This document shows positions 26,330 through 34,956 of a stretch of DNA of 37,243 bases, piece after piece; the first letter of the stretch is position 1, and the number at the start of each line of letters is the position of its first letter. A model generated the notes under the pieces. That model did not search any database, was not told where the DNA came from, and saw only the letters and a program-made list of their open reading frames with translations. The DNA is from Quinella sp. 1Q7. Lineage in GTDB: Bacteria; Bacillota; Negativicutes; Selenomonadales; Selenomonadaceae. The stretch covers positions 1 through 37,243 of the forward strand of contig JADEZP010000012.1 in assembly GCA_015206805.1 (NCBI GenBank), read 5' to 3'. The position numbers and the translations under genes were made by a program.

Positions 26330-27550
26330 TTATCTCCTGTTGCGCCTGTTGCTGATGAAGTCGGGGATTATGTTCGCGAAGGGATTTCGGGATTTCTGCT
26401 GATTGTCGTCCTGCTGCGGTTGCGCGGAGCGATTGTAAGGCGGCGGCTCCTGTTGCTGCGGTTGAGTGTATTGCGGTTGCTGACGTTGCGGTTGCGGCTG
26501 TTGACGTTGCGATTGCGGTTGACGTTGTTGAGTTTGCGGCGGCGGATAAAATTTTGTCGCGGGAACTTCGGGTTCGGCGGGAGCGTCGTCCTCTTCGCCG
26601 AAGCGCGTGGCAATGATTGTGACGACGATTGTATCGCCAAGTGAGTCGTCGACACTGACGCCCCAAATAATTTCTGCGTCGGGGTGAGCCGCCTCCTGAA
26701 CGGTTGTTGACGCCTCGTTGACTTGAATCATTGACAGCGAATCGGTTGCGCCCATAAAGTTGAGCAGAATTCCGCGTGCACTGTCGACGCCCGTTTCAAG
26801 CAGTGGGGACGCGATAGCCTTCTTGACCGCCTCGACAGCGGCGTTGTCGCCCGAAGCCTCGCCGACGCCCATAAGCGCGGAGCCGGCGTTGCTCATAATC
26901 GACTGCACGTCCGCGAAGTCCAGATTGATGACGCCGGGCACCGCAATTAAATCCGAAATGCCCTTGACGCCTTGACGGAGGATGTCGTCGGCAATGACGA
27001 AAGCTTTTGTCATGGGAGTTTTTTTGTCGACGACCTGCAACAATCTGTCGTTGGGGATTGTGATGATTGCGTCGACTTGTTGACGGAGCTTTTCGATGCC
27101 CATGTCGGCGTTGCGCTTACGTTTCGGACCTTCGAAGGTAAACGGGCGCGTGACGACTGCAACTGTCAGCGCGTTGACTTCGCGGGCGCATTCTGCCACG
27201 ACGGGTGCCGCACCGGTGCCGGTACCGCCGCCCATGCCCGCCGTTATGAAAACCATATCCGAGCCGCGCAGTGCCTCCAAAATATCGTTGCGACTTTCTT
27301 GCGCGGCACGTTCGCCGATTTCGGGTCGAGCACCCGCGCCCAGTCCGCGAGTAAGTTTTTCGCCGATTTGCATACGTTTGGGCGACTTGCTCATCAAAAG
27401 TGCTTGCGAATCGGTGTTGACCGCAATGAACTCCACGCCCTCCAAGCCCGATTCAATCATTCTGTTGACGGCGTTCGAGCCGCCGCCGCCGATGCCGATT
27501 ACTTTTATCTTCGCGAATTGATCTAACGTGTTTTCGTCGAATTCAAACAT
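26330..27550 (-). CDS. ftsZ: Cell division protein FtsZ
   Basis: The 406-residue tubulin homologue forms the Z ring. [14 protein letters not shown] (T1), [31 protein letters not shown] (T4 signature), [16 protein letters not shown] (T7) and [12 protein letters not shown] are intact. A Gln/Pro-rich linker of about 60 residues precedes the conserved C-terminal peptide [16 protein letters not shown] that binds SepF and other partners. The ATG at 27550 with GGAGGG 8 bases upstream is chosen over an earlier in-frame start at 27601. ftsA is not adjacent. It is followed 24 bases later by its degenerate paralogue. Confidence 0.98.
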   Translation of the reverse strand: MFEFDENTLDQFAKIKVIGIGGGGSNAVNRMIESGLEGVEFIAVNTDSQALLMSKSPKRMQIGEKLTRGLGAGARPEIGERAAQESRNDILEALRGSDMVFITAGMGGGTGTGAAPVVAECAREVNALTVAVVTRPFTFEGPKRKRNADMGIEKLRQQVDAIITIPNDRLLQVVDKKTPMTKAFVIADDILRQGVKGISDLIAVPGVINLDFADVQSIMSNAGSALMGVGEASGDNAAVEAVKKAIASPLLETGVDSARGILLNFMGATDSLSMIQVNEASTTVQEAAHPDAEIIWGVSVDDSLGDTIVVTIIATRFGEEDDAPAEPEVPATKFYPPPQTQQRQPQSQRQQPQPQRQQPQYTQPQQQEPPPYNRSAQPQQDDNQQKSRNPFANIIPDFISNRRNRR

Positions 27551-27580
27551 CTGTTTTCCCTCCGTGAAAAAGTTTCTACG

Positions 27581-27624
27581 TAAGCTTTGAAAGCTTAGCA
27601 TATCTTAATGAAAAATTTTTGTAA
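27581..27624 (-). promoter_or_regulatory. ftsZ promoter region with a 17-bp palindrome
   Basis: On the minus strand TTACAA (27624-27619), 16 bases and TATGCT (27602-27597) make a modest promoter. Directly after the -10 lies the palindrome TAAGCTTTGAAAGCTTA (27581-27597), which is perfect around its central base and covers the likely transcription start. It could be an operator or a 5' hairpin in the ftsZ message. Confidence 0.5.
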
Positions 27625-27639
27625 CGCGCGGAAAATTTA

Positions 27640-27851
27640 TTGGGCGTCGTGCCGTATCAAGCGTTGAACTTCGATTGAGTTTGTAGCATCTACTTTCTTT
27701 TGCTTGCCCAAAAGAAAGTAGCAAAGAAAAGGGCACCTCGCAGGGGCGTTAGTCCCGAATATTCCAACGTTGCGACCACCCGCGACCGACTGTTGCCCGC
27801 GGACTTCGCATCACGCTCAGTGCGCGGGCAGGGCGCACGTCCATGTGCGCC
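27640..27851. repeat. Interspersed hairpin element, copy D (long variant)
   Basis: H3 at 27690-27721 is CTACTTTCTTTTG, loop CTTGCC, exact complement. Instead of the usual H2 there is a longer insert ending in a hairpin TGCCCGCG/CGCGGGCA (about 27793-27830). H1 at 27832-27851 is GGCGCAC, loop GTCCAT, GTGCGCC. The left flank GCGTTGAACTTCGATTGAGT matches the flank of other copies. It separates ftsZ from the amidohydrolase gene and ends 16 bases from the latter's stop. Confidence 0.85.
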
Positions 27852-27866
27852 TCAAATTTCGCGACT

Positions 27867-28715
27867 TCAAATGTTCAGCAGACGTTTGGCATTGAGTCCG
27901 AGAATTTTGTTTTTGTCGGCGACGGCAAGCGGCAGGGCACGTATGAACTCCAGCGACGTATCTTGCTCCGTCCACGGGCTGTCCGTGCCGAATAAAATTC
28001 TGTCCGCGCCGAAGACTTCGACAAACTTCATGAACTGCGCGGCGTTCAAAAGTTTCAGCTCGTCGACACTCCACGCGAAATCACTGCGCGGAATGATGTT
28101 GCCCGTCGAAAACGAGCTGTCGATGAAAATTTTCGTGTCGCCCAAAATTTCCGGAACGTCGCGCCAATTTTTCCAGCCGCCCATGTGAGCAAGCACGAAC
28201 TTAAAATTCCCGACGGTGTCGACGACGCGACGCGCCATTTGCGGCGAACATCTGACGACGCCGGGGAAGCCGATATCAAGTCCCGCGTGCGTGACAACGA
28301 TTAAATCAAACTCGGCGGCGCGGTCGAGAATACGCAGATATTTCACGTCGTCGAGGTCTGTCGCTTGATAAACGGGATGAATTTTGATACCCTTTAGCCC
28401 GAAATTTTTCACGCGGCTCAATTCCGCACGCCAATTCAAAAATTCGGGGTGGATGCTGCCGAGTGAAAAGACGCCTTTGCCCGCGAAAGTTTCGTTGAGC
28501 GCGGCGGCTGATGAATTAATTTTTTCGACTTGGCTCGTGTTCGTGGCGACGGGCAAAATCACCGACAAATCAATCTGCGCGGCGTCCATTGAGCGTTGCA
28601 GTCCGCCGACGGTGCCGTCCGTGAATGCGGGCGTGCGACTGACGCGGCTCAACTTTTCGACGGCGGCGTCGGCAATTTTGTCGGGGAAAACGTGCGTGTG
28701 CATATCGATAATCAT
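27867..28715 (-). CDS. Amidohydrolase (amidohydrolase_2 family, metal-dependent)
   Basis: This 282-residue TIM-barrel hydrolase opens MIIDMHTHVFPD (metal His6 and His8). Further motifs are GIKIHPVYQ, VVTHAGLDIGFPG, LAHMGGWKNW and FGTDSPWTEQD, the His and Asp metal ligands of the family. Members act as decarboxylases or hydrolases on carboxylated or amide substrates; the substrate here is unknown. AAGGAG lies 10 bases before the ATG. It is divergent from the symporter gene with only 42 bases between, so the two may share control and substrate. Confidence 0.87.
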   Translation of the reverse strand: MIIDMHTHVFPDKIADAAVEKLSRVSRTPAFTDGTVGGLQRSMDAAQIDLSVILPVATNTSQVEKINSSAAALNETFAGKGVFSLGSIHPEFLNWRAELSRVKNFGLKGIKIHPVYQATDLDDVKYLRILDRAAEFDLIVVTHAGLDIGFPGVVRCSPQMARRVVDTVGNFKFVLAHMGGWKNWRDVPEILGDTKIFIDSSFSTGNIIPRSDFAWSVDELKLLNAAQFMKFVEVFGADRILFGTDSPWTEQDTSLEFIRALPLAVADKNKILGLNAKRLLNI

Positions 28716-28757
28716 GGGCGGTCAACTCCTTAAGTTTCGCATGGAGGTTTTGTTTTA

Positions 28758-30296
28758 ATGAAGGTTGCATTGTTGGTTTTATATTTCGCCGTGCTGATTG
28801 GTATCGGACTTTACTGCCGCAAGCACGCCACGGACGTTGACGGATTCGTTCTGGGCGGACGCAGTGTCGGACCGTGGCTGACGGCTTTTGCTTACGGCAC
28901 AAGCTATTTTTCCGCAGTCGTATTCGTCGGCTACGCGGGGCAATTCGGTTGGAAATACGGCATTGCGGCGACGTGGGCGGGTATCGGCAACGCGCTAATC
29001 GGCTCGCTTATGGCGTGGTTTATTCTCGGACGCAGGACGCGAATCATGACGCGCCACCTTGACACCGCGACAATGCCGCAATTCTTCGAGAAACGTTTCG
29101 GCTCCCCGTCGCTGAAAATCGGCGCGGCAATAATAATTTTCATCTTCATGATACCTTACACCGCGTCGCTTTACAACGGGCTGTCGCGGCTGTTCGGTAT
29201 GGCGTTCGACATCGATTATTCCGTTTGTATCCTGCTTATGGCGGTGCTGACGGCGGTTTACGTCATTGCGGGCGGTTACATGGCGACGGCAATTAACGAC
29301 TTCATTCAAGGCATCGTTATGCTCGCGGGAATTTCGGCGGTCATTTACGCGGTCATCGAGTCGAAGGGCGGCTTCACGACTGCGCTCGACGGACTTGCAC
29401 GAATCACCGACGACGCAGTTTCGACTACGCCGGGAATATTCGCGTCGTTCTTCGGACCCGATCCGCTGAATTTGCTGTTCGTCGTGATTTTAACGTCGCT
29501 GGGCACGTGGGGCTTGCCGCAAATGGTTCAGAAATTCTACGCCATCAAAAACGAGCAGGCAATTCAAAAAGGCACCGTCATATCGACGCTGTTTGCATTC
29601 GTCGTCGCGGGCGGCTGTTACTTTTTGGGCGGCTTCGGACGACTGTTCTCCGACCAAATCGACATTGCGGCGAACGGCTACGACTCCATAATCCCGACAA
29701 TGTTAAGCGGACTTTCGGCGGGAATGATTGCGCTCGTCGTGATTCTGGTCTTATCGGCGTCAATGTCGACGTTATCATCGCTGGTAATTGTTTCGGCGTC
29801 GACGCTCACGCTTGACCTAATCCGCGACAACTTCGCCCGCGACATGAAAGAGCCGCGTCAAGTCCTGCTGATTCGGGCATTGGTCGTCGTGTTCATTGCG
29901 ATATCGGCGGTGCTCGCGCTGGTGCAGTACAAAAGCTCCGTGAACTTCATCGCGCAACTTATGGGCGTCAGTTGGGGCGCAATGGCGGGCGCATTCCTCG
30001 CTCCGTTCATGTACGCGCTTTACGCCAAGTGGGTCACGAAGTCGGCTTGTTGGGCGTGCTTTATATTCGGCTCGGTGCTCATGACGGCGAACATGTTGAT
30101 ACGTCCCGCCTTCCCCGCGATAATGCAGTCGCCGATTAACGCGGGCGCAATCGCAATGCTCGCGGGCTTGTTAATCGTGCCGATTGTCAGCGCGATAACT
30201 CCCAAGCCCGACAAAAAACTTGTCGACGACGCCTTCACCTGCTACGACGAAAAAATTGTCGTGCCGCTGTCCACCGCGCTTAGCAGCGAAAAATAA
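28758..30296 (+). CDS. Sodium:solute symporter (SSS family)
   Basis: The 512-residue protein has about 13 membrane segments. Family motifs are DVDGFVLGGRSVGPWLTAFAYGTSYFSAVVFVG near the N-terminus, VYVIAGGYMATAINDFIQGIVML (the G-G-[LY]-x-A-x-x-x-D-x-x-Q signature) and LVVILVLSASMSTLSSLVIVSAST (the Na2-site Ser region). Such carriers move proline, pantothenate, acetate or other solutes with sodium; which one cannot be told. GGAGG lies 10 bases before the ATG. Divergent amidohydrolase suggests a shared substrate pathway. Confidence 0.93.
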   Translation: MKVALLVLYFAVLIGIGLYCRKHATDVDGFVLGGRSVGPWLTAFAYGTSYFSAVVFVGYAGQFGWKYGIAATWAGIGNALIGSLMAWFILGRRTRIMTRHLDTATMPQFFEKRFGSPSLKIGAAIIIFIFMIPYTASLYNGLSRLFGMAFDIDYSVCILLMAVLTAVYVIAGGYMATAINDFIQGIVMLAGISAVIYAVIESKGGFTTALDGLARITDDAVSTTPGIFASFFGPDPLNLLFVVILTSLGTWGLPQMVQKFYAIKNEQAIQKGTVISTLFAFVVAGGCYFLGGFGRLFSDQIDIAANGYDSIIPTMLSGLSAGMIALVVILVLSASMSTLSSLVIVSASTLTLDLIRDNFARDMKEPRQVLLIRALVVVFIAISAVLALVQYKSSVNFIAQLMGVSWGAMAGAFLAPFMYALYAKWVTKSACWACFIFGSVLMTANMLIRPAFPAIMQSPINAGAIAMLAGLLIVPIVSAITPKPDKKLVDDAFTCYDEKIVVPLSTALSSEK

Positions 30297-30307
30297 TTCC
30301 GGCTACA

Positions 30308-30482
30308 AAAGAAAAACTCCCGCCGATTTGTTGCGGGAGAATTTTTTTGATGTAAGTCGTCGCGTTGCTGACATGCTTCAAGAAATAAAGCACAAAGTAA
30401 GCCGCGCAATTCGGCGGCAGGTAAACCCATATTCTGAAGGAGTCGACGCACCAAAGTCGACTGTCCACAATTTCTTGCTTAC
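30308..30482 (-). ncRNA. Candidate structured small RNA (about 175 nt)
   Basis: The minus strand has a near-consensus promoter (30489-30516) and, about 175 bases on, a rho-independent terminator. In between, ATTTCTTG (30470-30477) pairs with CAAGAAAT (30379-30386) to close a domain. Inside it are a GTCGAC/GTCGAC hairpin (30442-30461) and a GCCGC/GCGGC hairpin (about 30401-30418). No ribosome site and convincing frame are present on either strand. Length and a solitary sigma-70 unit would suit a 6S-like or other housekeeping RNA, but the fold is branched rather than rod-like, so I do not assign a family. Confidence 0.5.
30312..30348. terminator. Bidirectional terminator after the symporter gene
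   Basis: AAAAACTCCCG, loop region, CGGGAGA then ATTTTTTT on the plus strand. On the minus strand the same hairpin is followed by GTTTTTCTTTT and would end the small transcript described at 30308-30482. Confidence 0.85.
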
Positions 30483-30512
30483 GCGTTGATTATAAGCGCG
30501 TGAGCTTTTTTT
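30477..30512 (+). terminator. Plus-strand terminator overlapping the small-RNA promoter
   Basis: GCTTACGCG (30477-30485), loop, CGCGTGAGC (30497-30505), then seven T. It would stop plus-strand transcripts before folD. It also overlaps the -10 and -35 of the minus-strand promoter, so the two functions share the same bases. Confidence 0.75.
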
Positions 30513-30516
30513 GCAA
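30489..30516 (-). promoter_or_regulatory. Promoter of the candidate small RNA
   Basis: On the minus strand TTGCAA (30516-30511), 16 bases and a perfect TATAAT (30494-30489). Transcription would start near 30482. Confidence 0.65.
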
Positions 30517-30605
30517 GCACGAGATTTCCGCGCCGTAAGCTTACCGCTTGCCCGCCGCCGCCGATTGTTGTAGACTTAACGAAAATTTTTCGGGAGGTCG
30601 ATAGC

Positions 30606-31469
30606 ATGTCGGCTAGAATTTTGTACGGCAAGGAGTTCGCGGCGAAAATCAAAGAATCTGCGCGGGCGGAGGTTGAGCGGCTCAAAGCGACGTTCGGCGT
30701 GACACCCGGGCTTGCAGTCATAATCGTCGGCGAAAATCCCGCGTCGCAAGTTTACGTCCGCAACAAACATAAAACCTGCGAGGAGCTCGGAATTTTGTCG
30801 GAGGTCATCGCCTTGCCCGAAGACACGACCAAAGACGCGTTGCTTGCCCGAATCGACGCGCTCAACGCCGACAAAAATATTCACGGCATTTTAGTACAAC
30901 TGCCGTTGCCCGCCGCGATTAAGGCGCACTCGGAGGAAATTTTGAATCGAATCGACCCGCGCAAAGATGTCGACGGCTTCCACCCCGTCAACGTCGGCAA
31001 ACTCGTTATCGGAAGTCCCGCGCTCGTCCCGTGCACGCCTGCGGGCTGTATCGAAATGCTCGACCTTGCGGGCATCGAAATTGACGGCAAACGCGCAGTC
31101 ATTATCGGGCGCAGTAACATCGTCGGCAAGCCGCTGTTGCACCTGCTTATGGCGCGACATGCAACAGTGACCGTCTGCCACACTCACACGAAAAATCTTG
31201 CGGACGTCGCGCGCGAAGGTGAAATTTTAGTTGCGGCGTCGGGCAAAGCGGGACTCGTGACGGCGGACATGATTCGCCCCGGCGCAACGGTTATCGACGT
31301 CGGAATCAATCGCATTGCCCCGAAAAAACTTGTCGGCGACGTGGACTTTGCAGCGGCGGTCGAAGTCGCGGGCGCGATAACTCCCGTACCCGGCGGCGTC
31401 GGATTGTTGACGGTCGCAATGCTCATGAAAAACGTCGTCAAAGCCGCGCGTCTGCAGCTTGAGGCTTAA
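30606..31469 (+). CDS. folD: Methylenetetrahydrofolate dehydrogenase/cyclohydrolase FolD
   Basis: This 287-residue bifunctional enzyme interconverts methylene-, methenyl- and formyl-THF. The catalytic Y-x-x-x-K site is in SQVYVRNKHKTCEELGI (Tyr50, Lys54). GILVQLPLP, DPRKDVDGFHPVN, PCTPAGCIEML, VIIGRSNIVGKPL (NADP loop) and TPVPGGVGLLTVAML are all present. GGGAGG lies 8 bases before the ATG at 30606. Metallophosphoesterase, rluB and the flavoprotein follow in the same direction. Confidence 0.97.
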   Translation: MSARILYGKEFAAKIKESARAEVERLKATFGVTPGLAVIIVGENPASQVYVRNKHKTCEELGILSEVIALPEDTTKDALLARIDALNADKNIHGILVQLPLPAAIKAHSEEILNRIDPRKDVDGFHPVNVGKLVIGSPALVPCTPAGCIEMLDLAGIEIDGKRAVIIGRSNIVGKPLLHLLMARHATVTVCHTHTKNLADVAREGEILVAASGKAGLVTADMIRPGATVIDVGINRIAPKKLVGDVDFAAAVEVAGAITPVPGGVGLLTVAMLMKNVVKAARLQLEA

Positions 31470-31472
31470 GCA

Positions 31473-32642
31473 ATGTTCATTTTGATAACGTCGGCGATTT
31501 TGGGAACGGTCGTCGCCGTCGCGCTGGTGTCGATAAAATTTTTGTTCAGTGAGCGGCTCGCGCGCAAGTTCTACAAAATTTTCGCGCTGGCGGATTTGGC
31601 GGTCATTGCCGTGATAATCGGCGGCTGGTGGATTCGCGGGCTCGTGCCGGATTTTTTTATCGCGGTCTTCGGAAATTGCGCGACGATATTTTTAATGGCG
31701 CAACTTATCTGCGGCGCACTGGTAATCGTCGCAGTCGTGGCGCGGTGGATTTATCGCAAGTTCGCCAAGCCGAAACCGTTTGACCCTGCGCGGCGGCGGG
31801 CACTGGCTCACGCAATGTTGTATCCGCTGTTCAGCGCGGCAATCGCACTTTACGGCAACCGCGTCGAAAAAAATTCCGACGTGGAAAATTTCTTCGACGT
31901 GCCGATAAAAAATCTGCCGCCCGATCTCGACGGCTTCAGACTCGCGCAAATCTCGGACATTCATCTCGGCGCGTATTATTCGCTTGAACGGCTGGAGGCA
32001 CTCCTGCAACGAATCGCCGACGCTAAGCCCGACATGCTCGCGATAACGGGCGACATCTTCGACGACGTGACGATGAATCCCGCCGCCGTAAAGATTGTCG
32101 ACGCCTTCACCGACAAATTCAAATTCGGCGTCTGGTACATTCACGGCAACCACGAACATTTTCGCGGCATTCGGGCGATTGAAAATTTGCTCGCGCAGAC
32201 GAAAATTCATTGGCTCGTGAATCACGCGGAGCATGTCACGTCGAAACTGTACATCCTCGGCGTCGACTACCCGCCGCGTGCGCCCGTCACCAGCTCAAAC
32301 GACGCGGAGCACGTGAAACTTTTCGCGCAGGCTCGGAAAAATTTCGTCGACCTTGCGGCTGAAGGTGTTCCCGCCGACGCCGTGAAAATTTTGCTCGCGC
32401 ACCACCCCGAATTCATTGACGACGGCGCGGAACGAAATTTCCCGCTCACGCTGACTGGGCACACTCACGGCGGGCAAATCGGCATCTTCGGCGTCCCGAT
32501 ATTCCCTGTGTTCAAGTACACGCGCGGCGTCGTCAAGCGCGGAGATAGCTTCGGTTACGTCCACGTCGGCAACGGCAGTTGGTTCCCGTTCAGATTCGGT
32601 TGCCCGCCCGAAATCGCTTACTTCACGTTGCGAGGTGCTTGA
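31473..32642 (+). CDS. Membrane-anchored calcineurin-like metallophosphoesterase (YkuE-like)
   Basis: The 389-residue protein has three to four N-terminal membrane segments (about 2-105). A phosphoesterase domain follows with the metal motifs ISDIHLG, ITGDIFDD, IHGNHEHF, LLAHHPE and LTGHTHGGQIGIF. It resembles YkuE-type enzymes, proposed to act at the membrane or cell wall; substrate unknown. The start is 3 bases after the folD stop. Its stop codon lies 1 base before the original TTG start of the rluB copy at 32644, whose ribosome site GAGG is inside this gene. Confidence 0.9.
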   Translation: MFILITSAILGTVVAVALVSIKFLFSERLARKFYKIFALADLAVIAVIIGGWWIRGLVPDFFIAVFGNCATIFLMAQLICGALVIVAVVARWIYRKFAKPKPFDPARRRALAHAMLYPLFSAAIALYGNRVEKNSDVENFFDVPIKNLPPDLDGFRLAQISDIHLGAYYSLERLEALLQRIADAKPDMLAITGDIFDDVTMNPAAVKIVDAFTDKFKFGVWYIHGNHEHFRGIRAIENLLAQTKIHWLVNHAEHVTSKLYILGVDYPPRAPVTSSNDAEHVKLFAQARKNFVDLAAEGVPADAVKILLAHHPEFIDDGAERNFPLTLTGHTHGGQIGIFGVPIFPVFKYTRGVVKRGDSFGYVHVGNGSWFPFRFGCPPEIAYFTLRGA

Positions 32643-32643
32643 C

Positions 32644-32797
32644 TTGGAACGACTGCAGAAACTTATCGCCCGCGCAGGAATTTGTTCACGGCGGGCGGCT
32701 TAAGAACTCATTGCGGCAGGTCGCGTTACCGTTGACGGCAAAATCGTCACGGAGCTCGGCGCGAAGGCTGATACCAATCAAAAAATCCGCGTCGACG
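32644..32797 (+). pseudogene. rluB, N-terminal duplicate with nonsense codon
   Basis: This is a near-exact copy of the first about 50 codons of the intact rluB that begins at 32836. Codon 20 is TAA (32701-32703) instead of GAA, one 3-base insertion is present, and the copy ends abruptly after GCGTCGAC. It sits exactly where an operon-coupled rluB should start, right after the phosphoesterase stop, so it is probably the ancestral 5' end. Confidence 0.9.
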
Positions 32798-32800
32798 TGT

Positions 32801-32808
32801 GATATAAT
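32801..32808 (+). promoter_or_regulatory. Extended -10 promoter for intact rluB
   Basis: TGATATAAT spans 32800-32808 (TG-A-TATAAT), the same extended -10 as before tatA; no -35 box is seen at 17 bases. It lies exactly between the N-terminal fragment and the intact gene, 28 bases from the TTG start. Confidence 0.55.
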
Positions 32809-32835
32809 CGCCTAAAAATTTTTGGGGCTGATAAC

Positions 32836-33555
32836 TTGGAACGACTGCAGAAACTTATCGCCCGCGCAGGAATTTGTTCGCGGCGGGCGGCTGAAGAACT
32901 CATTGCGGCAGGTCGCGTCACCGTTGACGGCAAAATTGCGGAGCTCGGCGCGAAGGCTGACACCAATCAAAAAATCCGCGTCGACGGCAAACTGTTACGC
33001 CTCGGCGCGGAAAAAATTTATCTGTTGCTCAACAAGCCGCGCGGTTACGTTTCGACGGCGCATGACGATCGCGGTCGCAAAACCGTTTTGGACTTGCTCG
33101 GCGAAAATTTTTCGGAGCGCGTGTATCCCGTCGGCAGACTCGATTTGAATTCGGAAGGGCTCATCCTGCTCACCAACGACGGCGAACTTACCAACGCGCT
33201 GATTCACCCGCGATACGGAGTCGCCAAAACTTATCGCGCCAAAATTTCGGGCACCGTCACGGAGGAAAAACTCGACCGCTTGCGCACGGGCGTTGAGCTC
33301 GACGACGGACTTACTGCGCCCGCCGAAGTTTACATGCTTGCCGCAGACACCGTTGAAATCACGATTCGCGAGGGGCGCAATCGGCAGGTGCGGCGGATGT
33401 TCGCGGCAATCGGTTGCGACGTTAAGCGACTGCGCCGAATTCGATTCGCGGGCTTGACATTGGACGGCGTGCCCGTCGGGAAATTTCGCAGACTGACGTC
33501 AGCGGAGGTTGCGGCACTAAAAAATTTTTCACAACGCGACGACTTACGGTCATGA
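32836..33555 (+). CDS. rluB: Pseudouridine synthase RluB/RsuA family
   Basis: The 239-residue enzyme makes pseudouridine in rRNA. An S4 domain (1-47: ERLQKLIARAGICSRRAAEELI) precedes the catalytic domain with LLNKPRGYVST, VYPVGRLDLNSEGLILLTNDG (catalytic Asp103) and REGRNRQVRRMFAAIG. The start is TTG with GGGG 8 bases upstream. Both ends exist a second time: the 5' end just upstream and the 3' end just downstream. The last 12 residues (KNFSQRDDLRS region) differ from the duplicate tail. Confidence 0.93.
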   Translation: MERLQKLIARAGICSRRAAEELIAAGRVTVDGKIAELGAKADTNQKIRVDGKLLRLGAEKIYLLLNKPRGYVSTAHDDRGRKTVLDLLGENFSERVYPVGRLDLNSEGLILLTNDGELTNALIHPRYGVAKTYRAKISGTVTEEKLDRLRTGVELDDGLTAPAEVYMLAADTVEITIREGRNRQVRRMFAAIGCDVKRLRRIRFAGLTLDGVPVGKFRRLTSAEVAALKNFSQRDDLRS

Positions 33556-33596
33556 ATGCTTGCGGTGAACATAAGCAGGATGCAACGTCACGTTGC

Positions 33597-33727
33597 CAAT
33601 CGGTTGCGACGTTAAGCGACTGCGCCGAATTCGATTCGCGGGCTTGACATTGGACGGCGTGCCCGTCGGGAAATTTCGCAATCTGACGGCGGCGGAGGTT
33701 GCGACACTTAAAGGAGTATTGACGTGA
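33597..33727 (+). pseudogene. rluB, C-terminal duplicate
   Basis: From 33597 the sequence repeats 33407-33522 at an offset of 190 with a few changes and keeps an open frame (AIGCDVKRLRR, then VPVGKFRNLTAAEVATLKGVLT, stop). Its TGA at 33725-33727 overlaps the GTG start of the next gene, and AAAGGAG inside it is that gene's ribosome site. This is probably the ancestral 3' end of rluB, still coupled to the flavoprotein. Confidence 0.9.
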
Positions 33728-34956
33728 AAAAAATTTTTGTTATCGGCGGCGGACCTGCGGGTATGATGGCGGCAATTCGTGCGGCGGAGGGCGGCGCGTC
33801 GGTTACGCTGTTCGAGAAGATGAGCCGCGTCGGACGCAAGCTCGGCATTACGGGCAAAGGGCGTTGCAACTTGACGAACACCGCCGACGTCGCCGAAGTC
33901 GTCCGCAATTTGCCCGGCAACGGAAAATTTCTTTACAGCGCGTTGAAAAAATTTTCGTCCGCCGACACCGTGAGTTTCTTTGAGGATTTGGGCGTGGTCA
34001 CGAAAGTTGAGCGCGGCGGCAGAATTTTTCCGGCAAGCGACGACGCTTCCGAAGTCATTGACGCGCTTTTGAGGCGGCTGACGATTTTGGGCGTCGATGT
34101 GCGGACGAACTCAACCGTCACGAAAATTTTGGCGGAGTCGCACAAAGTTACGGGCGTGCTCGTCAACGGGAAAATTCTTGCGTGCGACGCGGTGATTTTG
34201 GCGACGGGCGGCGCGTCGTATCCTGCTACGGGCTCGACGGGCGACGGCTTCCGCATGGCGCGACAACTCGGTCACAACGTTACGCCGATACTTCCCGCAC
34301 TTGTCCCGCTCGAAACGGAGGAAGACTTTGTTCGCGACGTACAAGGGGTATCGCTCAAAAATGTGCGCGTGAAACTTTTGGCGGACGGAAAATCTGTCGC
34401 GGAGCAATTCGGCGAAATGCTGTTCACGCACTTCGGAGTGAGCGGACCGATAATCTTGACGTTGAGTCGGCAAGCCGCGCAACTTTTGGCGGACGGGCGA
34501 TTCGTGGAACTGGAACTCAACCTTAAGCCCGCACTCAAGCCCGAACAACTCGACGCAAGGATTTTGCGCGACTTTGACAAATTCAAACGTAAATCGCTCA
34601 AAAATGCGCTTGTCGAATTGTTGCCCGCGAAACTGATACCAATCGTGCTCGACCTGTCGTATCTGGCGGAAGGCAAGCGCGTCGACGAAGTCACGCAGTC
34701 GGAACGGCGTCGGCTCGCGGAAATTTTGCAGAGCTTGCCGCTGACGATAACGCGCACGCGACCGATTGACGAGGCGATTGTTACGGCGGGCGGCGTCGAC
34801 GTGAAAGAACTCGACCCGCGAACGATGCGTTCCAAACTCGTGGAGGGCTTGTTCGTCGTCGGGGAGGTTGCGGACGTTGACGGCTTCACGGGCGGATTCA
34901 ATTTGCAGGCGGCGTGGTCAATGGGCAACGTCGCGGGAATTTCCGCCGCACTGTGA
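33724..34956 (+). CDS. HI0933/YhiN-family FAD-dependent oxidoreductase
   Basis: The 410-residue flavoprotein opens KKIFVIGGGPAGMMAAIRAAEGG (FAD loop, residues 6-17), then LFEKMSRVGRKLGITGKGRCNLTN, the family's GKGRCN motif. LATGGASYPATGSTGDG lies in the middle, and VGEVADVDGFTGGFNLQAAWSMG at the C-terminus completes the FAD site. Family members are often of unknown substrate (BaiN acts on bile acids). The GTG at 33724 lies 7 bases after AAAGGAG and overlaps the old rluB stop. Confidence 0.93.
   Translation: MKKIFVIGGGPAGMMAAIRAAEGGASVTLFEKMSRVGRKLGITGKGRCNLTNTADVAEVVRNLPGNGKFLYSALKKFSSADTVSFFEDLGVVTKVERGGRIFPASDDASEVIDALLRRLTILGVDVRTNSTVTKILAESHKVTGVLVNGKILACDAVILATGGASYPATGSTGDGFRMARQLGHNVTPILPALVPLETEEDFVRDVQGVSLKNVRVKLLADGKSVAEQFGEMLFTHFGVSGPIILTLSRQAAQLLADGRFVELELNLKPALKPEQLDARILRDFDKFKRKSLKNALVELLPAKLIPIVLDLSYLAEGKRVDEVTQSERRRLAEILQSLPLTITRTRPIDEAIVTAGGVDVKELDPRTMRSKLVEGLFVVGEVADVDGFTGGFNLQAAWSMGNVAGISAAL

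Noticed and set aside
30373-30489. A 38-codon plus-strand frame (MLQEIKHKVSRAIRRQ...) before the terminator at 30477
   Set aside because: No ribosome-binding site precedes it, and its bases are explained by the paired arms of the minus-strand RNA candidate.
30350-30605. A folate riboswitch in the folD leader
   Set aside because: I looked for THF-type core sequences and did not find them; the terminator is about 95 bases before folD, and the pairing fits a minus-strand RNA better.
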